Positions 8,005 through 16,500 of a stretch of 55,878 nt of DNA are shown here, piece after piece. Within the stretch, counting starts at the first letter, position 1, and every line of letters starts with the position of its first letter. The notes under the pieces are model-generated. The model saw only the letters and a program-made list of their open reading frames with translations. It ran no database searches and had not been told where the DNA came from. Position numbers and translations under genes: made by a program. The DNA is from Rhodoplanes elegans (GTDB taxonomy: Bacteria > Pseudomonadota > Alphaproteobacteria > Rhizobiales > Xanthobacteraceae): positions 1 through 55,878 of the forward strand of contig NZ_NHSK01000111.1 in NCBI RefSeq assembly GCF_016653355.1, in the 5' to 3' direction.

Positions 8005-9879
8005 ATGTGCCTGTCCCGCCGTGCCCTGCGTCCGTCCGGCGGCCGCGGGGCGTCCCTCCGGAGCGTGATCGTCCTTCTGCTCGGCGCCGTCCTGGCGGCG
8101 CTCGCGGGCTCGCCGCTGCGCGCCGAGACGATCCGGATCGGCGTGCTGGCGTTCCTCGGGGCCGAGCACAGCCTGGAGGAGTGGGGGCCGACGGCGCGCG
8201 CCGTCGAGGCCGGCCTGCCGGGCAGCACGGTCGTCATCGTGCCCTACGACCATGCCGGGCTCGACCGCGCCGTGGCGGAGGGCGCCGTCGACTACGTGAT
8301 CACCAATCCGGGCCATTACGTCGAGCTGGAGGTGGCGCACGGCATCAGCCGCATCGCGACGCTCGACTCCGGCCTGCCGGTCGCCTCGGCGATCGTCGTG
8401 CGGCGCGACCGCAGCGACCTGAGAACGCTCGCCGACCTCGCCGGCAAGCGCGTCGCCATCGTCGGGCCGACGGCGTTCGGCGGGTTCCAGGCGGCGTGGC
8501 GGGAGTTCGCCGCCGCCGGCATCGACCCGTTCCGCGATCTCGCCGGGCTCGACACGGTCGGCTTTCCGATGACCCGGGTGATCGACGCGGTGCTCTCCAA
8601 CCGGGTCGACGCCGGCATCCTGCGCGGCTGCCTGCTGGAGCAGCAGGAGGCCGAAGGCGCGTTCGCGCCCGGGGCCCTGCGCGTCGTCGCGCCGCGTGAA
8701 AACCCCGGGACGAGCTGCGCGGTGTCGAGCCGCGTCTATCCCGACTGGCCGATCGCCAAGCTGCGCGCCACCTCGGCCGCCGAGGCGAAGCGGGTCGCCA
8801 CCGCGCTCCTGACCTTCCAGCCGCCGGCCGGCGTGCCGGGCTGGACCGTGCCGCTCGACTATCAGCCGGTCCACGAGGCGTTCCGGGACCTGAAGATCGG
8901 CCCCTACGAGGCGCTGCGCCACGTCACGGCGCGCGAGCTCTTGGCGCGCTACTGGCAGGTGCTGGCGATCTTCGGCATCGCGCTCGGCGCCTGGGCCGTG
9001 CATGCGCTGCGCGTCGAGCGGCTGGTGCGTCGGCGCACCGCCGAGCTCGCCACCGTCAACGCCGACCTGGTCCGCGAGATCGATCACCGCCGCCGCATCG
9101 AGGAGCAGGAGGCGCTGCACCGCAAGGAGCTCGACCACGCCGCGCGGCTGTCGATCCTGGGCGAGATGGCGGGCGGCATGGCGCACGAGCTGAACCAGCC
9201 GCTCGCGGCCATCGCCAATTACGCCGACGGCTGCGAGCTGCGGCTGCGTCAGGCGTCGGCCGGCACGCCGGTCGACACCGGCGCGCTGGTGCAGGCGACG
9301 AAGCTGATCCGCCAACAGGCCGAGCGCGCCGCCCAGGTGATCCAGCGCATGCGCGCCTTCGTGCGCAAGCGCGAGCCCGTGCACATGGCCCTCGACCTGA
9401 ACGAGGTGGTGACCGAGGCGCTGGAGTTCTTTCAAGGCCCGGCGCGGCGCAGCGGCATCGTTCTCGAGACCGCGCCAGCCAAAAACCTGCCGCTCGTGTG
9501 CGGCGACCGCATCCAGCTCCAGCAGGTGATCCTCAACCTCCTGCAGAACGCCGCCGACGCCTCGATCTGCCGCGGCGCCGGGCCATGGACCGTGCGGGTC
9601 GAGACCCTCGCCTGCGACGGCGGCGCCTGCGTCGCCGTGATGGATCGCGGCGAGGGCATGTCCGCGGACGTGAAGGCGCGGCTGTTCGAGCCGTTCTTCA
9701 CCACCAAGCCGGCCGGGCTCGGCCTCGGCCTCGCGCTGTGCCATTCGATCGTCGAGGAGCATCGCGGCCGCCTGCACGCGGTCGACCGCGACGGCAGCGG
9801 CACCGTGATGCGCCTGTGGCTGCCGGCCGCGGACGGCGCGGTCTGCGAGGAGACGACTCCGTCGGGAGAGGGCGCATGA
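8005..9879 (+). CDS. ttrS: Sensor histidine kinase of the tetrathionate (TtrS) type
   Basis: Membrane sensor kinase of 624 residues. It has a signal/membrane segment (residues about 20-40), a periplasmic PhnD/phosphonate-binding-like ligand domain (about 42-300, starting ETIRIGVLAF), a second membrane helix (about 315-335), a short coiled-coil linker, then HisKA with the H-box GGMAHELNQPL (phospho-acceptor His394) and a HATPase domain (N-box LNLLQNAADA; G-box GLGLGLAL). A PhnD-like input domain fused to this kinase is the hallmark of TtrS, which senses tetrathionate. The partner regulator follows 79 bp downstream and the ttrBCA enzyme genes lie beyond. Start is uncertain: ATG 8005 is chosen, but TTG 7969 in the same frame would add 12 basic residues; neither has a strong ribosome site. 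The exact ligand is inferred from context. Confidence 0.85.
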   Translation: MCLSRRALRPSGGRGASLRSVIVLLLGAVLAALAGSPLRAETIRIGVLAFLGAEHSLEEWGPTARAVEAGLPGSTVVIVPYDHAGLDRAVAEGAVDYVITNPGHYVELEVAHGISRIATLDSGLPVASAIVVRRDRSDLRTLADLAGKRVAIVGPTAFGGFQAAWREFAAAGIDPFRDLAGLDTVGFPMTRVIDAVLSNRVDAGILRGCLLEQQEAEGAFAPGALRVVAPRENPGTSCAVSSRVYPDWPIAKLRATSAAEAKRVATALLTFQPPAGVPGWTVPLDYQPVHEAFRDLKIGPYEALRHVTARELLARYWQVLAIFGIALGAWAVHALRVERLVRRRTAELATVNADLVREIDHRRRIEEQEALHRKELDHAARLSILGEMAGGMAHELNQPLAAIANYADGCELRLRQASAGTPVDTGALVQATKLIRQQAERAAQVIQRMRAFVRKREPVHMALDLNEVVTEALEFFQGPARRSGIVLETAPAKNLPLVCGDRIQLQQVILNLLQNAADASICRGAGPWTVRVETLACDGGACVAVMDRGEGMSADVKARLFEPFFTTKPAGLGLGLALCHSIVEEHRGRLHAVDRDGSGTVMRLWLPAADGAVCEETTPSGEGA

Positions 9880-9896
9880 GCGCGACCATGGGGGCC

Positions 9897-9938
9897 GTCA
9901 TTCCGGGGCGGACCTGCCGGTCCGCGCCCCGGAATGAC
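9897..9938. repeat. GTCATTCCGGGGC palindromic repeat
   Basis: Perfect 14-bp arms (gtcattccggggcg at 9897-9910 and its complement at 9925-9938) lie in the ttrS-ttrR gap. The same boundary sequence is found at the ends of the elements at 10678, 21046 and 24728, so this is a short member of one dispersed family. It leaves only 20 bases between the repeat and the ttrR start. Confidence 0.8.
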
Positions 9939-9958
9939 CTGTTGCTCGGGGCGAACGC

Positions 9959-10585
9959 ATGAGCGCGGACGGGACCAAGCCGCCGGTCGTCTACGTGGTC
10001 GACGACGACGACGCGATGCGGGATTCGCTCGTCTTCCTGCTGGAGCCGCTCGGGCTCGCCGTCGAGGCGTTCGCGTCCGCCGCGGCGTTCCTGGCCGGCT
10101 ACGATCCGGACCGCGTCGCCTGCCTGGTCGCCGATGTGCGGATGCCCGGGATGAGCGGGCTCGAGCTGCACGAGGAGCTGCTGCGCCGCGGCGCCGTGAT
10201 GCCGGTCGTGATCATCACGGGCCATGGCGACGTGCCGATGGCGGTGCGGGCGATGCGCACCGGCGCGCTCGACTTCATCGAGAAGCCGCTCAACAACCAG
10301 GTGCTGATCGAGCGCATCCACCAGGCGCTGCGGCTCGCCGAGACGAAGCTCCAGGCGGCCCGCGAGGTCGGCGCGATCCGGGCCCGGCTCGACAAGCTGA
10401 CGGCGCGCGAGCGCGAGGTCGCCGATCTGGTCGCCGCCGGCAAGCAGAACAAGGCGATCGCCCACGCGCTCGGCATCAGCCTGAAGACCGTCGAGATCCA
10501 CCGTCACAACGCGATGGAGAAGATGGCGGCGACCACGGGCGCCGACCTCGCCCGGATGATGACGCTCGCGGCCGGGACCGGGTAG
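9959..10585 (+). CDS. ttrR: LuxR/FixJ-family response regulator (TtrR type)
   Basis: DNA-binding response regulator of 208 residues, the usual FixJ/TtrR length. The receiver domain (residues about 10-122) carries the acidic pocket VVDDDDAM, the phospho-acceptor Asp59 (LVADVRMPGMSG) and the conserved Lys109 (IEKPL). The LuxR-type helix-turn-helix (about 143-200) reads LTAREREVADLVAAG, then IAHALGISLKTVEIHRH. Start ATG 9959 is clear. It follows the sensor kinase and precedes ttrBCA, so it is the expected activator of the reductase genes. The perfect palindrome at 11538-11561 upstream of ttrB is a candidate binding site (inference). Confidence 0.88.
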   Translation: MSADGTKPPVVYVVDDDDAMRDSLVFLLEPLGLAVEAFASAAAFLAGYDPDRVACLVADVRMPGMSGLELHEELLRRGAVMPVVIITGHGDVPMAVRAMRTGALDFIEKPLNNQVLIERIHQALRLAETKLQAAREVGAIRARLDKLTAREREVADLVAAGKQNKAIAHALGISLKTVEIHRHNAMEKMAATTGADLARMMTLAAGTG

Positions 10586-10677
10586 GGCGGCTCGCATCCC
10601 GACCGCACACCGGCCGGCATCCGTGCCGCGCGGCTCCCATCCGGTCTCTCGGGCTCGGCGGCGGATTTGCAGAGACC

Positions 10678-10799
10678 GTCATCCCGGGGCGCGGACCTTG
10701 AGGTCCGCGAGCCCGGGATCCATACCCCCGGTGTCGATGGCTCACGACAGACAGGGGTTGGGTCCCGGGCTCGGCGCTTTCGCGCCGCCCCGGGACGAC
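10678..10799. repeat. 122-bp two-hairpin dispersed element, copy 1
   Basis: The element runs from gtcatcccggggc to gccccgggacgac. It has a left hairpin (ggcgcggacc...ggtccgcg), a conserved linker that includes atccata and atggctcacgaca, and a right hairpin (ggctcggcgctttcgcgccg). A second copy of the same length (122 bp) lies at 24728-24849 in the opposite orientation. It sits in the convergent space between ttrR and the minus-strand gene at 10822, where its hairpins could stop transcription. Confidence 0.85.
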
Positions 10800-10821
10800 G
10801 GAGCAATCATGCAAAGCCCTC

Positions 10822-11280
10822 TCAGCGGGAGAGGCCGAACTGGATCTCGATCTTGTGGTAGGGCGCGCCGGGGCCGTGCCAGTCGTGATAGACCTCCCGG
10901 CTCTCGCCGGAGAAGTCGTGGCGCGAGCGTTCGATCGCGGCGACGAGTGGAGCGTAGCCCTGGGTGAACAGGCTGCGCATCGGTCCGTGATAGACCGTCG
11001 CGGCGACGATGATCGGCTCGAGATGGACCAGTGCGATGTCGCCGTCATAGGCGGGCGGCTTCTCCACCGGACGGCAAATCTCCCAGTCGAACGGCGTCTT
11101 GCCGTCTCGCGGCAGATGGTGCGCGACCAGCACCCAGGGGCCCGCGACGGCGAGCTCGAAGCGCTCGATCTGCCGCGTGATCAGCCCGCCGCATTCGGCC
11201 GACGCGTGCTTCACGTCGCGCAGGCACAGGCGCCGCGCGAGACGCAGCACCCACATGTCGGGTGTTTCCTTGATTTGCAT
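10822..11280 (-). CDS. GyrI-like / AraC-effector-binding-domain protein
   Basis: Stand-alone effector-binding protein of 152 residues, about the length of one GyrI-like (SOUL-type) ligand-binding domain. No helix-turn-helix is visible. ATG 11280 (complement) is preferred, since it has a perfect ggaggt site five bases upstream; a GTG at 11286 is an alternative. Visible features are a conserved C-terminal stretch EIQFGLSR and the segment FELAVAGPWVLVAHH. The family binds small hydrophobic or cationic molecules and usually forms the C-terminal half of AraC/MerR regulators, or acts alone as in GyrI. It lies between ttrR (convergent) and ttrB (divergent), so it may share the ttrB promoter region. 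A role in tetrathionate metabolism is only suggested by position. The family assignment rests on overall pattern rather than a sharp motif. Confidence 0.6.
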   Translation of the reverse strand: MQIKETPDMWVLRLARRLCLRDVKHASAECGGLITRQIERFELAVAGPWVLVAHHLPRDGKTPFDWEICRPVEKPPAYDGDIALVHLEPIIVAATVYHGPMRSLFTQGYAPLVAAIERSRHDFSGESREVYHDWHGPGAPYHKIEIQFGLSR

Positions 11281-11678
11281 GACCACCTCCGGGCCGGGGC
11301 GTAGCCCGGCGACAGCGCGTGCGCAAATCGATCGGGAGAGTCATTTTCTCTTTCAGTCGCCTTTCTCGCGCCTGTGAAGAAGGAAGCTGCTGTGGGGGCC
11401 GGCCGCGCGACCGGATCGGAGCCGCCGACCATCGCTCACGTCCCGAGAGGCCGGCGTGGCGCCGCATTCGTCACGCCACGCGTCACCGTCTCGGTCGGGT
11501 CGCGGCCGCCGTCACGTCGGCCCGGGGCGGTGGCCCAGACTTAGGGGTTAACCCCTAAGTCCTTGGGGGAAATCTCCAAATTACCACCGCGTGGGGATCG
11601 GCGTAGCGTCCCGGCATGCCGCGGAGCGGCCGGGCGCGCGTTTGCGTGTCGTGGCCATCCGGCGAGGAGGAGCCCGGC
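11281..11678. other. Divergent regulatory region between the GyrI-like gene and ttrB
   Basis: About 400 bp with no convincing coding sequence. It carries the divergent starts of the GyrI-like gene (left) and ttrB (right), the 24-bp palindrome at 11538-11561, an AT-richer patch at 11325-11365, and the ttrB ribosome site gaggagg at 11664-11670. I could not identify convincing -35/-10 elements. Confidence 0.65.
11538..11561. promoter_or_regulatory. Perfect 24-bp palindrome, candidate operator for ttrBCA
   Basis: The half-site gacttaggggtt is followed immediately by its exact reverse complement, giving a 24-bp dyad with no spacer, centred about 129 bp upstream of the ttrB start codon. It is AT-richer than its surroundings. 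The size and symmetry suit a dimeric regulator such as a FixJ/LuxR-type protein; TtrR is the obvious candidate, and the divergent GyrI-like gene could also be controlled from it. The symmetry is seen directly; the regulator is inferred. Confidence 0.65.
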
Positions 11679-12440
11679 ATGGCCGACACGAGACGTGATT
11701 TCTTCAGAACCCTCGGCGCCGTGACGGTCGGCGCGGCAGGCGCGGCCAAGGCCGCGATCGCCGCGCCGACCGCGGCTGCCGGGGCCACCGCGGCAGGCGC
11801 AGGCGCCGCCGCATCGCCCGGCCGGACGCCGCGCTTCGCCATGGTGGTCGATGTCGCGAAGTGCATCGGCTGCCAGTCCTGCACGGTGTCCTGCATCCAC
11901 GAGAACGCCGTGCCGGAGGATTCATTCCGCACCATCGTCTCGACCTACGAGGTGCAGGAGGGCGACCGCGCCGCCATGGTGATGCTGCCGCGGCTGTGCA
12001 ACCACTGCGCCGACGCGCCCTGCCTTCCGGTCTGCCCGGTCGGCGCCACCTCCCAGCGGGCGGACGGCATCGTGGTGGTCGACGCCAATGCCTGCGTCGG
12101 CTGCGCCTACTGCGTTCAGGCCTGTCCCTACGACGCGCGCTTCGTCAACGCGGCGACCCAGAAGGCCGACAAGTGCACGTTCTGCGCCCACCGGGTGGAG
12201 GCGGGACTCTTGCCGGCCTGCGTCGAATCCTGCGTCGGCGGCGCGCGCATTTTTGGCGATCTCGACGACCCGCAGAGCGCCGTCGCGAAGCTGGTGGCGA
12301 AGGGCGACGCCAAGGTGCTGAAGCCCGAGCTCGGCACCCGCCCGCACGTCTTCTATCTCGGCCTCGACGACCGGCTGACCGGCAAGGTCGAGGGCGAGCC
12401 CACCCTGTGGCACCCGTCGCACCGGGAGGCGCACGCATGA
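11679..12440 (+). CDS. ttrB: Tetrathionate reductase subunit B-type ferredoxin protein
   Basis: Electron-transfer subunit of 253 residues that would pass electrons from the membrane subunit TtrC to the molybdenum subunit TtrA outside the inner membrane. The N-terminus is a twin-arginine signal (TRRDFFRTLG) followed by a long Ala/Gly-rich linker to about residue 50. Four [4Fe-4S] cysteine groups follow: CIGCQSCTVSC (from residue 62), CNHCADAPCLPVCP, CVGCAYCVQACP, and a last set that includes KCTFCAHR and CVESC. Start ATG 11679 is chosen for the gaggagg site eight bases upstream and the immediate Tat signal; an in-frame ATG at 11616 is unlikely. Its stop overlaps the ttrC start (ATGA). DmsB/PsrB-type proteins of related enzymes look alike, so the substrate rests on the ttrSR/ttrA context. 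Confidence 0.88.
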   Translation: MADTRRDFFRTLGAVTVGAAGAAKAAIAAPTAAAGATAAGAGAAASPGRTPRFAMVVDVAKCIGCQSCTVSCIHENAVPEDSFRTIVSTYEVQEGDRAAMVMLPRLCNHCADAPCLPVCPVGATSQRADGIVVVDANACVGCAYCVQACPYDARFVNAATQKADKCTFCAHRVEAGLLPACVESCVGGARIFGDLDDPQSAVAKLVAKGDAKVLKPELGTRPHVFYLGLDDRLTGKVEGEPTLWHPSHREAHA

Positions 12441-13537
12441 CCATCCTCGAAGTCGTCAACGTCTCGCGCGACGTCACCTGGCTGCCCTGGGCCGTGCAGT
12501 ATTTCTTCCTGGTCGGCCTGTCGGTCGCGGGCTTTCTGGTCTCCGTGCCGGGCCTGGCGCTCGGGGCGCGCAGCCAGCGCGGCTTCGCCAAGAACGCGCT
12601 GATCGGGGCGCTCGCCTGCGGGCTCGTCGCCCCCGTCGCGCTGCTCGCCGACCTGCACCAGCCGGGCCGCTTCTGGCGTTTCTATGCGAACCCCAATCTC
12701 GGCTCGTGGATGGCGTGGGGCGCGTTCTTCATCCCGTGCTACGTCGCCGGTCTTCTCGCTTACGCCTGGGCGGCTCTGCGGGGTGATCTCGCCGCGGCGG
12801 GGCAGGGCGACGACCTCGTGTCGCGGCTGCGCCGCCTGATCGCGGCGGGCGGCACGCCGAGCCCGCGGCTGACGAAGATCTTCGCCGGCTGGACCGTCGT
12901 GTTCGGGCTCTTGATCCTGCTCTACACCGGCATGGAGACCATGGTGGTGAAGGCGCGGCCCTTGTGGAACACGCCGGTGCTGCCGCTGCAGTTCGCCGCC
13001 ACCGCGGTCACGGGCGCGGCCGGCCTGACCCTGCTGATCGCAAGGCTGCGCGGCGACGCGACGCGCGCCGGCGACGCGGTCGCGGCGCGCTGGATGACGG
13101 CGGCCCTTCTCGCCACCGTCGCGCTCGGCCTCGTCTGGTTCGGGCTCGGCGCCTTCGGGCTCAGCGAGACGCATGCCCGTGCGCTCGACAGCGTCGCCGG
13201 CCATCGCGCCTGGCAGGTGACGGCCGTGTGGGCCGCCGCCGCGACCATGCTGCCGCTTCTGCTGCTGTGGCTGCGGCCGCCCGGCTGGGCCTGGCTCGTC
13301 GGCCTCCTCGGCCTGCACGCCGCCTGGATGTTCCGCTGGACCGTGTTCATCGGCGGCCAGACCGTGCCGAAGACTGGCGCCGGCCTCTACGTCTACCAGC
13401 TCCCGCTCGGCCACGACGGCCTGCTCGGCATCGCCGGCTCGCTCGGCCTGTGGCTGTTCGTCTTCGTCCTGATCACCACGCTGCTGCCCGACGCCACCGC
13501 TGCACGGTCGCGCGCCGCGCTGGCGCCCGCCGAGTAG
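12437..13537 (+). CDS. ttrC: NrfD/PsrC-family membrane subunit (TtrC type)
   Basis: Polytopic quinol-oxidising membrane subunit of 366 residues with about nine hydrophobic segments. The N-terminus (VSRDVTWLPWAVQYFFLVG) and the segment PVALLADLHQPGRFWRFY are typical of NrfD/PsrC proteins, which oxidise menaquinol or ubiquinol and anchor the TtrAB dimer. Start ATG 12437 overlaps the ttrB stop by four bases, indicating translational coupling; ttrA follows after 10 bp. No heme-ligand pattern of the NarI type is seen. Salmonella TtrC is of similar size. Confidence 0.87.
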   Translation: MTILEVVNVSRDVTWLPWAVQYFFLVGLSVAGFLVSVPGLALGARSQRGFAKNALIGALACGLVAPVALLADLHQPGRFWRFYANPNLGSWMAWGAFFIPCYVAGLLAYAWAALRGDLAAAGQGDDLVSRLRRLIAAGGTPSPRLTKIFAGWTVVFGLLILLYTGMETMVVKARPLWNTPVLPLQFAATAVTGAAGLTLLIARLRGDATRAGDAVAARWMTAALLATVALGLVWFGLGAFGLSETHARALDSVAGHRAWQVTAVWAAAATMLPLLLLWLRPPGWAWLVGLLGLHAAWMFRWTVFIGGQTVPKTGAGLYVYQLPLGHDGLLGIAGSLGLWLFVFVLITTLLPDATAARSRAALAPAE

Positions 13538-13547
13538 GAGACCCGCC

Positions 13548-16500
13548 ATGGACCGCAGAACCCTTCTGAAGACCGGCGTCGCCGTCGGCGGGCTCGGCGC
13601 CTTCGCGGCCGGCTATGCCGAGACCGGCCGCAAGGTGGTCGAGGGCGTCGTCGACTCGCTCGCTCCCAAGGCGAAGGCCGCCGACATCCACGGCGCTTCG
13701 CTGAAGCCCGAGTTCACGGTCGATCCCGCGACCGGCCAGCTGACGCCGAACCCGGACCAGCAGGTCTCCTATGTGATGTGCATGGGCTGCACGACCTATT
13801 GCGGCGTCCGGGTCCGGGTCGACAAGACGAGCGGCGCGGTGCTGCGCGTCGCCGGCAATCCCTTCCACCCGCTCTCCGCCGATCCGCCGCTGCCGCCCGA
13901 CATGTCGGTCCGGGACTCGTTCGTCGCGGTGTCGCGGGCCGGCGAGAAGGGGCTCGACGGGCGCTCGACCACCTGCGGGCGCGGCTCGGCGATGCTCGGC
14001 TGGATGTCGAGCCCGTATCGCATCACGCAGCCTTTGAAGCGCGTCGGCCCGCGCGGCGAGGGGCGTTGGCAGCCGATCTCGTTCGAGCAGATGGTGCGCG
14101 AGGTCGCCGAGGGCGGCGACCTGTTCGGCGAGGGCCACGTCGAGGGCCTGCGCGCGCTGCGCAGCTTCGATCCGATCGACCCGAAGGCGCCCGAGCTCGG
14201 GCCGAAGGTCAATCAGGTCGGGCTTCTCTCGTCGACCAACGAGGGTCGTGAGAACTTCGCCCGACGCTTCGTCCAGAAGGCGTTCGGCTCGCTCAACTTC
14301 ATCGGCCACGGCGGCTATTGCGGCGGCTCCTATCGGTCCGGCTCCGCCGCCGCGATGGGCAACGTCAAGACGCTGCCGCACGCCAAGCCCGACTTCGCCA
14401 ATTGCGAGTTCATCATCTTCTGCGGCACGGCGCCGGCCAACGCCGGCAACCCGTTCAAGCGGCAGGCCGCGATGGTCGCCAAGGGCCGCACCGACGGCAA
14501 GCTGAGCTATGTCGTCGTCGATCCGGTGATCGGCCACTCCGACAGCCTCGCGGCCAAGCATCGCGGCCGCTGGATCCCGATCAAGCCGGCGACCGACGGA
14601 GCCTTCGCCATGGCGCTCGCCCGCTGGATCATCGACAACGAGCGTTACGATCGAAACTTCCTGACGCAGCCGAACCCCAAGGCGGCGGCCGCCGCCGGCG
14701 AGGCCGGCTGGAGCAACGCGACCCATCTCGTCGTCGCCGAGCCCGGCCATCCGCGCGACGGCTTCATGCTGCGCGGGTCCGACCTGGGGCTGACGATCGA
14801 GGGGGAGAGGTACGCCGACAAGGACCCGTTCGTCGTGGTCGAGCCCGGCACCGGGGCGCTCGCGCCGCACACGGCGCTCGCCGGCCCGGCCGCGCTGCTC
14901 GTGAACGACGCCTTCACGGTCGGCGACACGCCGATCCGCCTGCGCTCCTCGTTCGATCTGTATGCGCAGAGCGCGCGGCGCTTCTCGCTCGAGGAGTATG
15001 CGGCGGTCTGCGGCATCCCGGCCGAGACGCTGGCCGGGCTCGCCGAGGAGTTCACCAGCCACGGCAAGAAGGCGGCCGTGAACACCCATGGCGGCACCAT
15101 GGCGGGCAACGGCTTCTACAGCGCCTTCGCGCTCGTCACCCTCAACACGCTGATCGGCAACATCAACGTGAAGGGCGGCACGATGGTGCCGGGCGGCGCC
15201 TTCCCGGCGGAAGGCAAGGGGCCGCGCTACGACCTCGACGGCTTCCCGGGTCAGGTGACGCCGAAGGGGACGCCGCTGTCGCGCAACGTGCCTTACGAGC
15301 GGTCGAGCGAGTTCAAGCGCAAGGCGGCGGCCGGCAAGCCGTATCCGTCGCAGGCGCCGTGGTATCCGGCCGCCCCGCAGCTCGGCTCGGAGTGGCTGAC
15401 CAGCGCGCTCAACGGCTATCCGTATCCGCTGAAGGCGCTGTTCGTCTGGAACGCCAACCCGATCTACGGCATCCCGGGGCTGAAGAGCGCGATCTCGACC
15501 GCGTTGAAGGATCCGAAGAAGCTGCCGCTGATCGTCTCGATCGACCCGTTCATCAACGAGACCGGCGCGTTCGCCGACTACATCCTGCCCGACACGCTGC
15601 TGTTCGAGACCTGGGGCTTCGCGGCGCCCTGGCATGCGGTGCCGAGCCGCACCTCGACGGCGCGCTGGCCCGTGGTCGAGTCCAAGAACGCCAAGACGGC
15701 GGACGGCGAGCCGATCTCGATGGAGGCGTTCTTCATCGCGCTCGGCAAGACGCTCGGCCTGCCGGGCTTCGGGCCGAACGCCATGGCGGACGCCGCCGGC
15801 ACGCTGCTGTCACTCGACAAGCCGACCGACTGGTTCTTCCGCGCCGCCGCCAATGTCGGCTTCGCGGGCCAGAAGCCGGTGAACGATGCGACCGACGAGG
15901 ACGTCGCGCTGACCGGCTTCGGCCGCCACGTGCCGGCCCTGCAGGCGACGCTGAAGCCCGAGGAGTGGCGCAAGGCCGCCCACGTGTTCACGCGCGGTGG
16001 GCGCTATCAGCCCTACGGCCAGGCCTACGAGGGCGACCGCATGGCCCAAAAATTCGCGCCGGCCCTGACGCTCTACAACGAGCAGGTCGGCACGGCCAAG
16101 AGCTCGATGACCGGCAGGCGCCACTCCGGCGTGCCGCAATGGACGCCGCCGTCCTTCTGCGACGGCACGCCGATGCGCACGGTCTATTCGGAGGCGGAGT
16201 GGCCGATGCTGCTGATCAGCCAGAAGTCGGTGCTGATGAGCGCCTACACGATCGGCCTCGACCGGCTGCGCGGCATCCATCCGGAGAACCCGGTGGCCCT
16301 GCATGCCGACGACGCGGCGCGGCTCGGCATCGCCAACGGCGACCCGGTGCGGATCGCGACGCCGGGCGGCACGGTGGTCGGCACGGCGCTGGTCCGCAAG
16401 GGCGTGATGCGGGGCGTCATCGCCGTCGAGCACGGCTTCGGCCACACCGAGTTCGGGGCGCGCGCGCACCAGATCGGCGGCACCCGCCAGGCCGATGGAA

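Noticed and set aside
11616-11678. An earlier ttrB start at 11616
   Set aside because: It lacks a ribosome site and would place 21 residues before the twin-arginine motif; ATG 11679 has both a gaggagg site and an immediate Tat signal.
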